DNA from: Pelagibacteraceae bacterium
Lineage (GTDB): Bacteria > Pseudomonadota > Alphaproteobacteria > Pelagibacterales > Pelagibacteraceae
DNA: 36,002 nt
Reading direction: 5' to 3'
Assembly (NCBI GenBank): GCA_008638125.1
Contig: VTPM01000005.1
Span: 1-36,002 of the forward strand
The first letter of the stretch is position 1. Every line of letters starts with the position of its first letter. The position numbers and the translations under genes are program-made. Shown piece by piece: positions 1 to 8,264 of the stretch. The notes below the pieces were generated by a model that worked only from the letters and a program-made list of their open reading frames with translations, searched no databases and was not told where the DNA came from.

Positions 1-307
1 ATGGACAGGTTGCATCTACATAACTTAAATTTTTTATTCTTGCATCTTCAGGCACGCTTTTAGGAACTCCATGAGCAGAAAATATGACAGGTCTTGATTT
101 ATCTTTTATTTCATCAAGCTCTTCCACAAAAATAGCGCCTCTTTTTTTTAAATCTTCAACAACATATTTATTGTGTACGATTTCATGTCTTACATAGACA
201 GGTTTACCGTATTTGTTTAAAGATCTATTGACTATTTCAATGGCTCTTTCTACGCCTGCACAAAATCCCCTTGGAGAGGCTAAATAAACTTTAAGATTAT
301 TTTTCAT
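1..307 (-). CDS. ispH: 4-hydroxy-3-methylbut-2-enyl diphosphate reductase, partial (C-terminus off window)
   Basis: Reverse-strand translation from ATG at 307: [64 protein letters not shown]..., the characteristic IspH/LytB N-terminus (PRGFCAGV...VRHEIVHN). Not in the ORF track because it is truncated. Confidence 0.95.
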   Translation of the reverse strand, partial: MKNNLKVYLASPRGFCAGVERAIEIVNRSLNKYGKPVYVRHEIVHNKYVVEDLKKRGAIFVEELDEIKDKSRPVIFSAHGVPKSVPEDARIKNLSYVDATCP

Positions 308-1214
308 TTTTTTTCAAAAGATACTCGAGCAATATATGAGGAAAAGTTAATGACGCCAAACCAATAAATATTACTTTGAATATTGCTTCATTAAATTCTA
401 AGTGATCAATAAGAAAATATAAGCTTAATATGAACAATAATGCTGTAATAAGTGTTAAAGGCAAAGCTTTTTTTAAAAATTTATTAAGACCTCTTTTAAA
501 ATTTTTTTTATCTAAACTTTCAATTAACGAAACCGAATGTCTTAAGGAATGTATAAAACAAAAATATAAAGCAAAAGCAGCAAGAGGTGAAAGAAAGTAG
601 TAAAGTATATTTATTGTAAAGAGATCAAAAAAAATAATTTTTGAATTAAAGTTAAAATTAGTGTTTAAAAAAAATATATTTGACAAAAGACCAATTATAT
701 AAATTGTTTCTATAAATCTATTCTCTTTGAGAAAAAGGAGTAGATCTACATTAAAATTTAAAAAACTAAATATTATTAACGTGTTTTCAAACTGAAACAT
801 TAAAGGAGTAAAGATAATCAAAGAACCTTTGAGTAAAAAAATTAGGTTTTGAAATTGATTTTTTTTAAATACTAAAATTTCACTATCTTCTTTTCCAAAA
901 TGATATGAGGCTACGAGAAGAAATATTATCAATAATAGATTGGGTAAAATAAGCCAAAGAAATATGATGAGCAAAGCAATAGAAATATAACTTAGAAAAA
1001 AAATTATGGTATTTTTTATTTTGTAAATTCTTAATAATTTATAGCCTTTTTCATGATCTAAAGCTCCATGAGATATACCAAAAATTATAATTAAAAAAAA
1101 AGAAATTGAAGATGATAATATTAAATCTATATATTGTGAAAAAGGTATAACCAGTAAAAAACAAAATAAAAAAAATATAAAAGCCGCACGATTAAGAACT
1201 ATTTTATTATTCAT
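297..1214 (-). CDS. blh: Brp/Blh family beta-carotene 15,15'-dioxygenase (retinal-forming)
   Basis: Polytopic membrane protein with His motifs [19 protein letters not shown] and FIHSLRHS typical of Brp/Blh; located directly after crtY in a retinal cluster. Confidence 0.9.
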   Translation of the reverse strand: MNNKIVLNRAAFIFFLFCFLLVIPFSQYIDLILSSSISFFLIIIFGISHGALDHEKGYKLLRIYKIKNTIIFFLSYISIALLIIFLWLILPNLLLIIFLLVASYHFGKEDSEILVFKKNQFQNLIFLLKGSLIIFTPLMFQFENTLIIFSFLNFNVDLLLFLKENRFIETIYIIGLLSNIFFLNTNFNFNSKIIFFDLFTINILYYFLSPLAAFALYFCFIHSLRHSVSLIESLDKKNFKRGLNKFLKKALPLTLITALLFILSLYFLIDHLEFNEAIFKVIFIGLASLTFPHILLEYLLKKNEK

Positions 1215-1216
1215 AA

Positions 1217-2284
1217 TTATCTAAATAACGATTTAATGAATATCCACTTAGGCATTTTTAAAATTATTAATAGATCATCAAATATATTACTTTTATTTGA
1301 TAAAAATCTAATAGAACTCTTTGAAGTTTTACTAAAAAAGTTAAAGAAAATATTAGGCATTTTTTCTGGATAATTTTTAAGTACTTTTAAAAATATTTTA
1401 TCCAGAAAATCATACTTTTTCGGAATTGCAAAAGTTTTTAAACTTTTAACATTTCCTAAATTGTTAGCTATAAACTTACTGTGTTCCTGAATATTTAAAA
1501 AAGTATATCCAGTGCTTAATCTAGTCATATTACCTAAAGAACCAATATTTATTGTATTATCATTTGGATCTTCTTGAAATCTAGATAATGGTATGGCTCC
1601 TTCTTCAACAAAATTTATTTTATAGCTCATGATATTTAACTTATTTTTAATATAATCTCTAAGTTGTTGATCATAATCTTTTAATGATGGATCATCCAAT
1701 GTAGAAATCCAAGTTGTCTCAATCAAAGCTTTATTTTTCTTAAAGGGCAGAATATAAAAAAAATGAAGATTATTTCTTTGCTCACAATCAAAATCCATTA
1801 AAGTTAAAACTTTCTCATCGAAAACATCACCATTAGTTTCTATTTCAATTCCCTTGAAATGTTGCCAAAAGTTAGAGGGATCATATTGATGATCATTAAC
1901 ACTATTAAATATAACAGAATTTTCAGTATTAACTTCATTGATATTCTGAAGAAATTGAATATTTTTATTTTTTGAAATTTGGTTGATTATTTTTTTATAA
2001 AAGAGATCACTATTAATTGTTTGATATTTAAATTGATCATTTGAAATTTTACAACTTTTACCTTTTGTGGATACTATAAAATTATCCCAACTTTTAATTA
2101 CGCAATCTTCAAAGTTATGGTCTCTTATCTTCCAAAAAGACCAAGTTTTGTCTCTTTTATATTCTTTTCTAGTTTCAATAATTGCTAAAGTTTTATCCTT
2201 TAATTTTCCACTGTTATTCAATTCATATGCTAGAGATAATCCAGCGCAACCTCCACCAAAAATAATGTAATTAAATTCTTTCAT
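1217..2284 (-). CDS. crtY: Lycopene beta-cyclase
   Basis: N-terminal FAD motif IIFGGGCAGLSLAYEL and KTWSFW segment typical of CrtY; context between crtB and blh. Confidence 0.9.
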   Translation of the reverse strand: MKEFNYIIFGGGCAGLSLAYELNNSGKLKDKTLAIIETRKEYKRDKTWSFWKIRDHNFEDCVIKSWDNFIVSTKGKSCKISNDQFKYQTINSDLFYKKIINQISKNKNIQFLQNINEVNTENSVIFNSVNDHQYDPSNFWQHFKGIEIETNGDVFDEKVLTLMDFDCEQRNNLHFFYILPFKKNKALIETTWISTLDDPSLKDYDQQLRDYIKNKLNIMSYKINFVEEGAIPLSRFQEDPNDNTINIGSLGNMTRLSTGYTFLNIQEHSKFIANNLGNVKSLKTFAIPKKYDFLDKIFLKVLKNYPEKMPNIFFNFFSKTSKSSIRFLSNKSNIFDDLLIILKMPKWIFIKSLFR

Positions 2285-3113
2285 TTAAGTTTATTTCTTT
2301 ATCTATGTTTAATTTATGATTTTCATTATTGGTAAACATTAATTTAAATAAATCAAAAAATGAAAAGAAGGTTTCTAAGATTTTATTGTAATTATTTACA
2401 TAGATTTTTCCCGCTTTATTATAATTTTCAAGATTTGATTGTTTTAAAATATTAGTTCCTATTTTTTTATAAACTCTTCTTGCTACCAGGATAGATAATC
2501 TAGAATGAAGTGGTATTGATTTAATAGCAATAAAAGAATCGTTATAAAATTTATCTGCTAATTTAATTGTGGCTTTAATAGTTTCAAAATCATGGTCTAT
2601 ATAGAATCTGCCATTACCTTTATCTTCAATAACGTCCCTAGAAATATTTGTAAGTTGCATTGCAATGCCTAAGTCTGCAGCACTTATAAGTGAATTGTAA
2701 TCTTTAACATTTAAAATTTTTGCCATCATTAGACCTACAGTTCCGGCAACACGATAGGAATAAATAATTAGTTCTTTTTTAGAATTTATTTTTACCTCAT
2801 CTTTAAGATCGGTCTCAACACCATCAAACAAATCATAAATTATTTTGTCTGAAATATTATTATCATCAATTAAAACGTGAATGTTTTTAATAATTTCATT
2901 TGAATAATTTTTATTTGAAAAATCTTTTTTAAAACTTAAAAATTTTTTTCTTTTAATCTCTAAGTCTTCAATGCCATCAGCAATATCATCAAGAGTACGA
3001 CAAAAATCATATAAATGAGAACACTTAATAAAAATTTTTTTTGGTAAAAAAAAACCTGCCCAACTAAATGATTTTGCGTGTTTAGAAATTAAACTTTCAT
3101 TTTTACTTTTCAT
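2271..3113 (-). CDS. crtB: Phytoene synthase
   Basis: Squalene/phytoene synthase motifs (FCRTLDDIADG, LTNISRDVIEDKGNGRFYI); overlaps crtI and crtY ends. Confidence 0.93.
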   Translation of the reverse strand: MKSKNESLISKHAKSFSWAGFFLPKKIFIKCSHLYDFCRTLDDIADGIEDLEIKRKKFLSFKKDFSNKNYSNEIIKNIHVLIDDNNISDKIIYDLFDGVETDLKDEVKINSKKELIIYSYRVAGTVGLMMAKILNVKDYNSLISAADLGIAMQLTNISRDVIEDKGNGRFYIDHDFETIKATIKLADKFYNDSFIAIKSIPLHSRLSILVARRVYKKIGTNILKQSNLENYNKAGKIYVNNYNKILETFFSFFDLFKLMFTNNENHKLNIDKEINLNERI

Positions 3114-4576
3114 AATAATTCATCTAGTACTTTAGCAGATGATATTACACCTGGAATACCAGCACCAGGATGTGTTCCTGCACCCACAAAATAAAGATTG
3201 TTAAAAATTTCAGATTTATTATGAAATCGAAAATAGGCCGACTGAGTGAATTTGGGCTGAATCGAAAATCCAGAGCCATGCAAAGTTGAAAGATCATTTT
3301 CAAAATAATCTGGAGTAACATAAAAGTCAGCAGTAATGTTTTCTCTTAAATTTGGTAAGATTTGTTCACTCATTTTATTAATTATTAACTGCTTAAATTT
3401 CTCCCCCTCCTTATGCCAATTAATATTTGATAAGTTATTTGGCACTGGAACGAGAACATAAAAGCAATCTTGACCTGGAGGTGCCATACTTGGGTCAGTT
3501 GCTGTTGGACGATGAAGATAGTAACTAATGTCCTCTGAAAGCTCCTTTTTTTCAAAAATTTTATTTAAATGGTCTTTATAACTTTTACCAAAACATATCG
3601 TATGGTGAGCAACATCATTATATTGTTTTTTTGATCCAAAATAATAAACAAACAGACCCATAGAATAATTCATTCTCTCAATTTTTTTATTGAATAGAAA
3701 TCCATAATTATTTGGTTTAATTAAATTTTTATAAACGTTAGGTGGGTCTGAGTTACAAATAATATAATCAGCTTTTAAAACATCTTTATTATTGACCGTC
3801 ACACTTACAATTTGATTATTTAAATTTGTTAATTCTGTTACCGAACTATTTTTTATTATTTCAATTTTTTCCTCTTTCATTAATCTCTCAAAAGCTTTTA
3901 CTAAATTTCCTGTTCCACCTAGAGAATAATGAATTCCCCATTTTTTTTCTAAAAATAAAATTAGTGTATATATTGATGTGGTAGTGAAGGGGTTTCCTCC
4001 AACTAAAAGGGGGTGCATACTAAAAATTTTTCTCAATTTATTATCTGAGATATAAGTTGATATTAGTTCGTAAACTGACTTATAGCTTTTAAGTTTTAAT
4101 AATGCCGGCACTTGTTTGAGCATAAAAGAAATATTGTTAAATGGTTTTGAGGATAATTCCGTAAAGCCTTTGTCAAAAATTTTTTCTGTCAATTTTACTA
4201 ATTTTTGATAACCTACAAAATCATCAATTGCATATTTTTCAATTTCTTTCTTCATTAATTCTTCATCACCTGAATAATCAAATGAACTTTTGTCATCAAA
4301 AATAAACCTATACCAAAGTTTCAAAGGAATAATTTTTACATAGTCTGAAATATTTTTGTTAAATAGTGTAAATAATTCTTCTAAAAGTTTAGGAGCTGTA
4401 ATGACCGTTGGTCCAGCATCAAAAGTAAAACCTTCTTTTTTAAATACCCGAGCTCTACCTCCAAGGTCAGGATGTTTTTCAATTAGAGTGACCGAATAGC
4501 CTTTTGCCTTCATTCTCAAGGCCGCAGCTATCCCTCCAAATCCTGATCCTATGACGATAATTTTTTTTGTACTCAT
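3110..4576 (-). CDS. crtI: Phytoene desaturase
   Basis: N-terminal IIVIGSGFGGIAAALRMKAKGYSVTLIEKHPDLGGRA and C-terminal FVGAGTHPGAGIPGVISSAKVLDELL, classic CrtI signatures. Confidence 0.95.
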   Translation of the reverse strand: MSTKKIIVIGSGFGGIAAALRMKAKGYSVTLIEKHPDLGGRARVFKKEGFTFDAGPTVITAPKLLEELFTLFNKNISDYVKIIPLKLWYRFIFDDKSSFDYSGDEELMKKEIEKYAIDDFVGYQKLVKLTEKIFDKGFTELSSKPFNNISFMLKQVPALLKLKSYKSVYELISTYISDNKLRKIFSMHPLLVGGNPFTTTSIYTLILFLEKKWGIHYSLGGTGNLVKAFERLMKEEKIEIIKNSSVTELTNLNNQIVSVTVNNKDVLKADYIICNSDPPNVYKNLIKPNNYGFLFNKKIERMNYSMGLFVYYFGSKKQYNDVAHHTICFGKSYKDHLNKIFEKKELSEDISYYLHRPTATDPSMAPPGQDCFYVLVPVPNNLSNINWHKEGEKFKQLIINKMSEQILPNLRENITADFYVTPDYFENDLSTLHGSGFSIQPKFTQSAYFRFHNKSEIFNNLYFVGAGTHPGAGIPGVISSAKVLDELL

Positions 4577-4628
4577 TAAAAATTTTTAACTTGTTTTATT
4601 AAATTTTTCCTTTAAACATTAATGAACT

Positions 4629-4865
4629 ATGACAAAAATATCTACAGCGCAAAATAAACCAATCAAAGTTCCAGTTGAAAAAGGTAAATCTTATTATTGG
4701 TGCAGCTGTGGCTTTTCCAATAAACAACCTTTTTGCGATGGTTCACATAAAGATACAGGTAAAACCCCTGTTAAATTTGATGCCATCGAAAGCAAAGATG
4801 TTTTTTTATGTAATTGTAAAAAAACAAATGACAAACCGTTTTGTGATGGTTCTCACTCAAAATAA
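4629..4865 (+). CDS. Tandem CDGSH iron-sulfur domain protein
   Basis: Two CDGSH motifs in 78 aa: CSCGFSNKQPFCDGSH and CNCKKTNDKPFCDGSH. Confidence 0.9.
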   Translation: MTKISTAQNKPIKVPVEKGKSYYWCSCGFSNKQPFCDGSHKDTGKTPVKFDAIESKDVFLCNCKKTNDKPFCDGSHSK

Positions 4866-4979
4866 ACAATCATAGATTGTTCAATTTGGGAAAATTTCAA
4901 AAATTTAAGCAAAATAAAGACTTTTTTAGTCATTTTTAACTTCTATTTATAAAATAATTTTTGTAGTGTTCTCTCAGCT

Positions 4980-5001
4980 GTTTAAGAAATGATTCTTAAA
5001 C
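4980..5001 (+). promoter_or_regulatory. Perfect inverted repeat (9-bp arms, 4-nt loop) in the proteorhodopsin 5' leader
   Basis: gtttaagaa-atga-ttcttaaac; arms are exact reverse complements. Confidence 0.7.
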
Positions 5002-5030
5002 TATTTATTAATAAATAAAAATAAACAACG

Positions 5031-5036
5031 AGGGAG
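5031..5036 (+). promoter_or_regulatory. Shine-Dalgarno sequence of proteorhodopsin
   Basis: AGGGAG 6 nt upstream of ATG at 5043. Confidence 0.7.
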
Positions 5037-5042
5037 TTTTCA

Positions 5043-5819
5043 ATGAGAAAATTAACTATGTATGCACTTGCAGCAGTTGCCGTTATTGGTTTAACTAGCT
5101 CAGCAAATGCAGCAACAGCTAATTTGGAACAGAATGATTTCGTAGGAATATCATTTTGGATAGTTTCAATGGCTTGTTTAGCAGCTACAGCGTTCTTCTT
5201 TCTAGAAAGAGGATCTGTTGCACCTGCTTGGAGAGTGTCAATTACAGTTGCGGGACTAGTTACTGGTATCGCTTTTTTCCACTATATGTATATGAGAGGA
5301 ATTTGGGTTGAGACTGGTCAATCACCAACTGTTTACAGATATATTGATTGGTTAATTACTGTACCTTTACTAATGCTAGAGTTTTACTTTGTATTAGCCG
5401 CAGTAAGAAAAGTACCAAGCTCAGTATTTTGGAAATTATTACTAGGTACATTAGTAATGTTAATAGGTGGATATGCCGGAGAAGCTGGTTATATGTCAGC
5501 TATGGTTGGTTTCATAATCGGAATGGCAGGATGGATTTACATTCTATATGAAGTCTTCTCAGGAGAAGCTGGATCATTAGCGGCTAAAAGCGGAAACAAA
5601 TCTCTTAAAACTGCATTTAGTGCAATGAGAGTTATTGTAACTGTTGGTTGGGCTGTTTATCCATTAGGTTATATCTTCGGATATTTAACTGCTGGTGGAG
5701 CAAATCCAAACACTCTTAACATTATTTACAATGCTGCAGACTTCTTAAACAAGATCGCTTTCGGTCTTATTATTTGGGCTGCTGCTATGGAAAATACTAG
5801 CACAAGAGCTGTTAAGTAA
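5043..5819 (+). CDS. Proteorhodopsin, green-absorbing type proton pump
   Basis: Signal peptide; helix C RYIDWLITVPLLMLEF carries D (acceptor), T and E (donor) plus Leu at the position equivalent to 105; helix G NAADFLNKIAFG has the retinal Schiff-base Lys. Confidence 0.97.
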   Translation: MRKLTMYALAAVAVIGLTSSANAATANLEQNDFVGISFWIVSMACLAATAFFFLERGSVAPAWRVSITVAGLVTGIAFFHYMYMRGIWVETGQSPTVYRYIDWLITVPLLMLEFYFVLAAVRKVPSSVFWKLLLGTLVMLIGGYAGEAGYMSAMVGFIIGMAGWIYILYEVFSGEAGSLAAKSGNKSLKTAFSAMRVIVTVGWAVYPLGYIFGYLTAGGANPNTLNIIYNAADFLNKIAFGLIIWAAAMENTSTRAVK

Positions 5820-5840
5820 TTAAAGTTATTTAGAAGAATA

Positions 5841-5872
5841 GGGCGGGCTTTCATAGTCCGCCCTTTTTTTTC
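5841..5872 (+). terminator. Rho-independent terminator of proteorhodopsin
   Basis: GGGCGGGCT-ttcat-AGTCCGCCC stem (one G-T wobble) followed by a T-tract. Confidence 0.9.
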
Positions 5873-5888
5873 TACTCTATTTTAAATT

Positions 5889-6386
5889 TTAAGAAGATTT
5901 TCTCTTTAAAGCTGACTTAGTTTCCTCGATACTTGAAGTAAAGATTTTATTTAGTTTATTTTTATCTAAAGAATTTTTTAGTAAAGACTCTACTGATTGC
6001 ATAGCTATTTTCACCGAAGTATTTTTAATATCTTTTATAGCTTCGTTTTTCATTTGTTTAATCCTGTCTTCGGTATTTTTCTTTCTATTTTCCATTTGTA
6101 TATGAAATTCTTCGTTTGTTTTCAGCACATGTTTTTCAGCTTCTTCAGTTGCTTGATCAATCATTGATTTAATTTCTGCTTTAGAGTTACTCAATTTTTG
6201 TTCATATTCACTTAATATATTTTTTGATTCTTCCTTAAGCTTCTCAGCACTATCAACTTGATTTTTTATAGCTAAAATACTTTCGTTTAAAACAGTGATT
6301 ACTTTACCAGGGATTTTAAAGTAGATAAGAGCTCCAATAAAAATTAAAAACGATATTGCAACCCAAAAAGTAGCGTCTATTGTCAT
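5889..6386 (-). CDS. atpF: F0F1 ATP synthase subunit b
   Basis: N-terminal TM helix plus long charged coiled coil; position at end of the FO operon. Confidence 0.85.
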   Translation of the reverse strand: MTIDATFWVAISFLIFIGALIYFKIPGKVITVLNESILAIKNQVDSAEKLKEESKNILSEYEQKLSNSKAEIKSMIDQATEEAEKHVLKTNEEFHIQMENRKKNTEDRIKQMKNEAIKDIKNTSVKIAMQSVESLLKNSLDKNKLNKIFTSSIEETKSALKRKSS

Positions 6387-6958
6387 AGATATTTACCTAT
6401 ATTCTTTTTAACCGATTCTTGAACAGTGGCCTTAACACTACTTTGGTTCATTGGTTCACCTGAAATATTTTCAATTATTTTTGATGTTATTTCCTCAGAA
6501 ATCTTAGAAATACTCTCTAAAGAGTCTTTTTTAAAACTTTCAATTTCTTTTTCAGCGTTTTCAATTTCAGTTTCTATCTCTTTTTCAAAAGTTTTCTTTT
6601 TATTTTGAATCTCACTATTTAATTTATTTTTGCTTTCGAATAGTATTTTTTGCACATCTTTTTTAGCATTTTCAATTGATATTTCGTATTCTTTTAATTT
6701 CGCTTCAGCTACTTCTTTTAATTTTTGAGCCTCATCTAAATCATCTTTAATTCTATTTTCTCTATCATCGATGCTGTTTTTAATTTTTGGAATAAATAGT
6801 TTCGATAATGCTAGGTAGAGTAAAGTAAAAATAAGTATTAACCAAAAACCTTGAGATGCCCAATACGTTGGATCAAGCTGAGGCATTCCAGCCTCAGCTG
6901 CTAACAAGTAAACTTCACTTGTTATTAAAAATCCAAATATTAGAAGAAACAATCTCAT
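6383..6958 (-). CDS. F0F1 ATP synthase subunit b'
   Basis: MPQLDPTYWASQGFWLILIFTLLYLALSKLFIPKI is typical of alphaproteobacterial b'; ATGA overlap with atpF. Confidence 0.88.
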   Translation of the reverse strand: MRLFLLIFGFLITSEVYLLAAEAGMPQLDPTYWASQGFWLILIFTLLYLALSKLFIPKIKNSIDDRENRIKDDLDEAQKLKEVAEAKLKEYEISIENAKKDVQKILFESKNKLNSEIQNKKKTFEKEIETEIENAEKEIESFKKDSLESISKISEEITSKIIENISGEPMNQSSVKATVQESVKKNIGKYL

Positions 6959-6977
6959 TATGTTTTTAGACTGTTAC

Positions 6978-7205
6978 TTAAAATGCGAATAATATAATTA
7001 AAGCTACTACTAATCCAAATAGACCAGTTGCTTCCGCTAACGCAAATCCTAATAATAAATTAGGGAATTGTTTTTGTGCTGCAGAAGGATTTCTCATTGC
7101 TCCAGATAAATAGTTACCGAAAATTAATCCGATACCTACACCTGCTCCTGCTAACGCGATTGCTGCGAGACCCGCTCCAATCATTTTTGCTGCTTCTAAC
7201 TCCAT
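6978..7205 (-). CDS. atpE: F0F1 ATP synthase subunit c
   Basis: 75 aa double-helix hairpin, glycine-rich GAGVGIGLIFGN, RNPSAA loop, FALAEATGLF ion-binding Glu; strong SD (GGAGG at 7210-7214, minus strand). Confidence 0.96.
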   Translation of the reverse strand: MELEAAKMIGAGLAAIALAGAGVGIGLIFGNYLSGAMRNPSAAQKQFPNLLLGFALAEATGLFGLVVALIILFAF

Positions 7206-7223
7206 TGTTCCTCCTTTTTTTTG

Positions 7224-7958
7224 TTAATGGTGTAAATTTAATGCATCATTTAAATAAATGCAGGTTAAAATTGCAAAAACATAAGCTTGAAGAAATGCTA
7301 CTAGAATTTCTAAACCTGTTAATGCTACTGAAAAGCTAAGTGGTAACCAACCTCCTAGCATTCCTAAACTAATTACAAACCCTCCAAAAACTTTCAACAT
7401 TGTATGACCCGCCATCATATTTGCAAATAATCGAACCGATAAGCTCACAGGTCTACTTAAGTAAGAAATAATTTCGATTACTGTGATAAGTGGTAGCAAA
7501 ACTGCTGGCACACCACTTGGTACAAAAAGTTTTAAATATCCAAAACCATGTTTCAAAAACCCTATGATCGTAACTGCTATAAAAATAAATACCGCCATTA
7601 TTAAAGTCACAATTATATGGCTAGTGACTGTAAATGAATAAGGCAGCATTCCCAACATGTTGCAGAACAAGACAAACATAAACAAACTAAAAATAAACGG
7701 AAAATAAGGTTTAGCTTTAGATCCAGCGGTATCACTTATCATTTTTGCTATAAAATTATAAAACAGCTCTGAAATTAATTGCAATTTATCAGGGATAAGT
7801 TTTTTTTCTTTAGTGCCTAAATAAAGCACAGCACAGATTACTAAAGCGCTTAACAGCATAAATAAACTTGCATTAGTAAAAGACAAATCTATACCTGCTA
7901 TTTTTATTTCTGGGCCAATTCTATGAACCGAGAATTGTTGCATTGGATTTGTTGCCAT
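7224..7958 (-). CDS. atpB: F0F1 ATP synthase subunit a
   Basis: Conserved SVRLFANMMAGHTMLKVF segment with the essential Arg; LEILVAFLQAYVFAILTCIYLNDAL. Confidence 0.96.
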   Translation of the reverse strand: MATNPMQQFSVHRIGPEIKIAGIDLSFTNASLFMLLSALVICAVLYLGTKEKKLIPDKLQLISELFYNFIAKMISDTAGSKAKPYFPFIFSLFMFVLFCNMLGMLPYSFTVTSHIIVTLIMAVFIFIAVTIIGFLKHGFGYLKLFVPSGVPAVLLPLITVIEIISYLSRPVSLSVRLFANMMAGHTMLKVFGGFVISLGMLGGWLPLSFSVALTGLEILVAFLQAYVFAILTCIYLNDALNLHH

Positions 7959-7971
7959 AAATTTTTTTAAG

Positions 7972-8259
7972 TTAATCTTTTTGTTGCATTCTTTTTGCAG
8001 CTCTAATGATGTTCATTATTCCTGCAATAGAACCTAAAAAAAAGAATAATAATATTAACCAAGGCTTAGTATCAAACCAACTATCTAAAATAAACCCAAT
8101 AATTGTCCCAACTAGAACAGCAGAAACCAGCTCTGTTCCTAATTTAAAAGCGTTCCCCATAAATGAGGCATTTTCAGCATTATCTTTAATTTCGGAGTCG
8201 TTTTTATTTTTATCTTTTGCAATCTTTAGGCGAATTTTAAAGTCATCAAAATCTGGCAT
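7972..8259 (-). CDS. atpI: ATP synthase-associated AtpI-family protein
   Basis: Two TM helices with GTIIGFILDSWFDTKPWLILLFFFLGSIAGIMNIIR; first gene of the FO block. Confidence 0.85.
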   Translation of the reverse strand: MPDFDDFKIRLKIAKDKNKNDSEIKDNAENASFMGNAFKLGTELVSAVLVGTIIGFILDSWFDTKPWLILLFFFLGSIAGIMNIIRAAKRMQQKD

Positions 8260-8264
8260 TAATT

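Noticed and set aside
2067-2270. Plus-strand ORF antisense to crtY
   Set aside because: Shadow ORF inside a confidently assigned gene. Same reasoning applies to other ORF-track entries nested in assigned genes (e.g. 5348, 6426, 7076, 8006, 8407, 10064, 10812, 12125, 14028, 18152, 20756, 22089, 25950, 26251, 27444, 28391, 28705, 28900, 31034, 34210, 35652).
4675-4875. 66-aa ORF overlapping the CDGSH gene in another frame
   Set aside because: Alternate frame of a gene with two clear CDGSH motifs; no recognisable domain.
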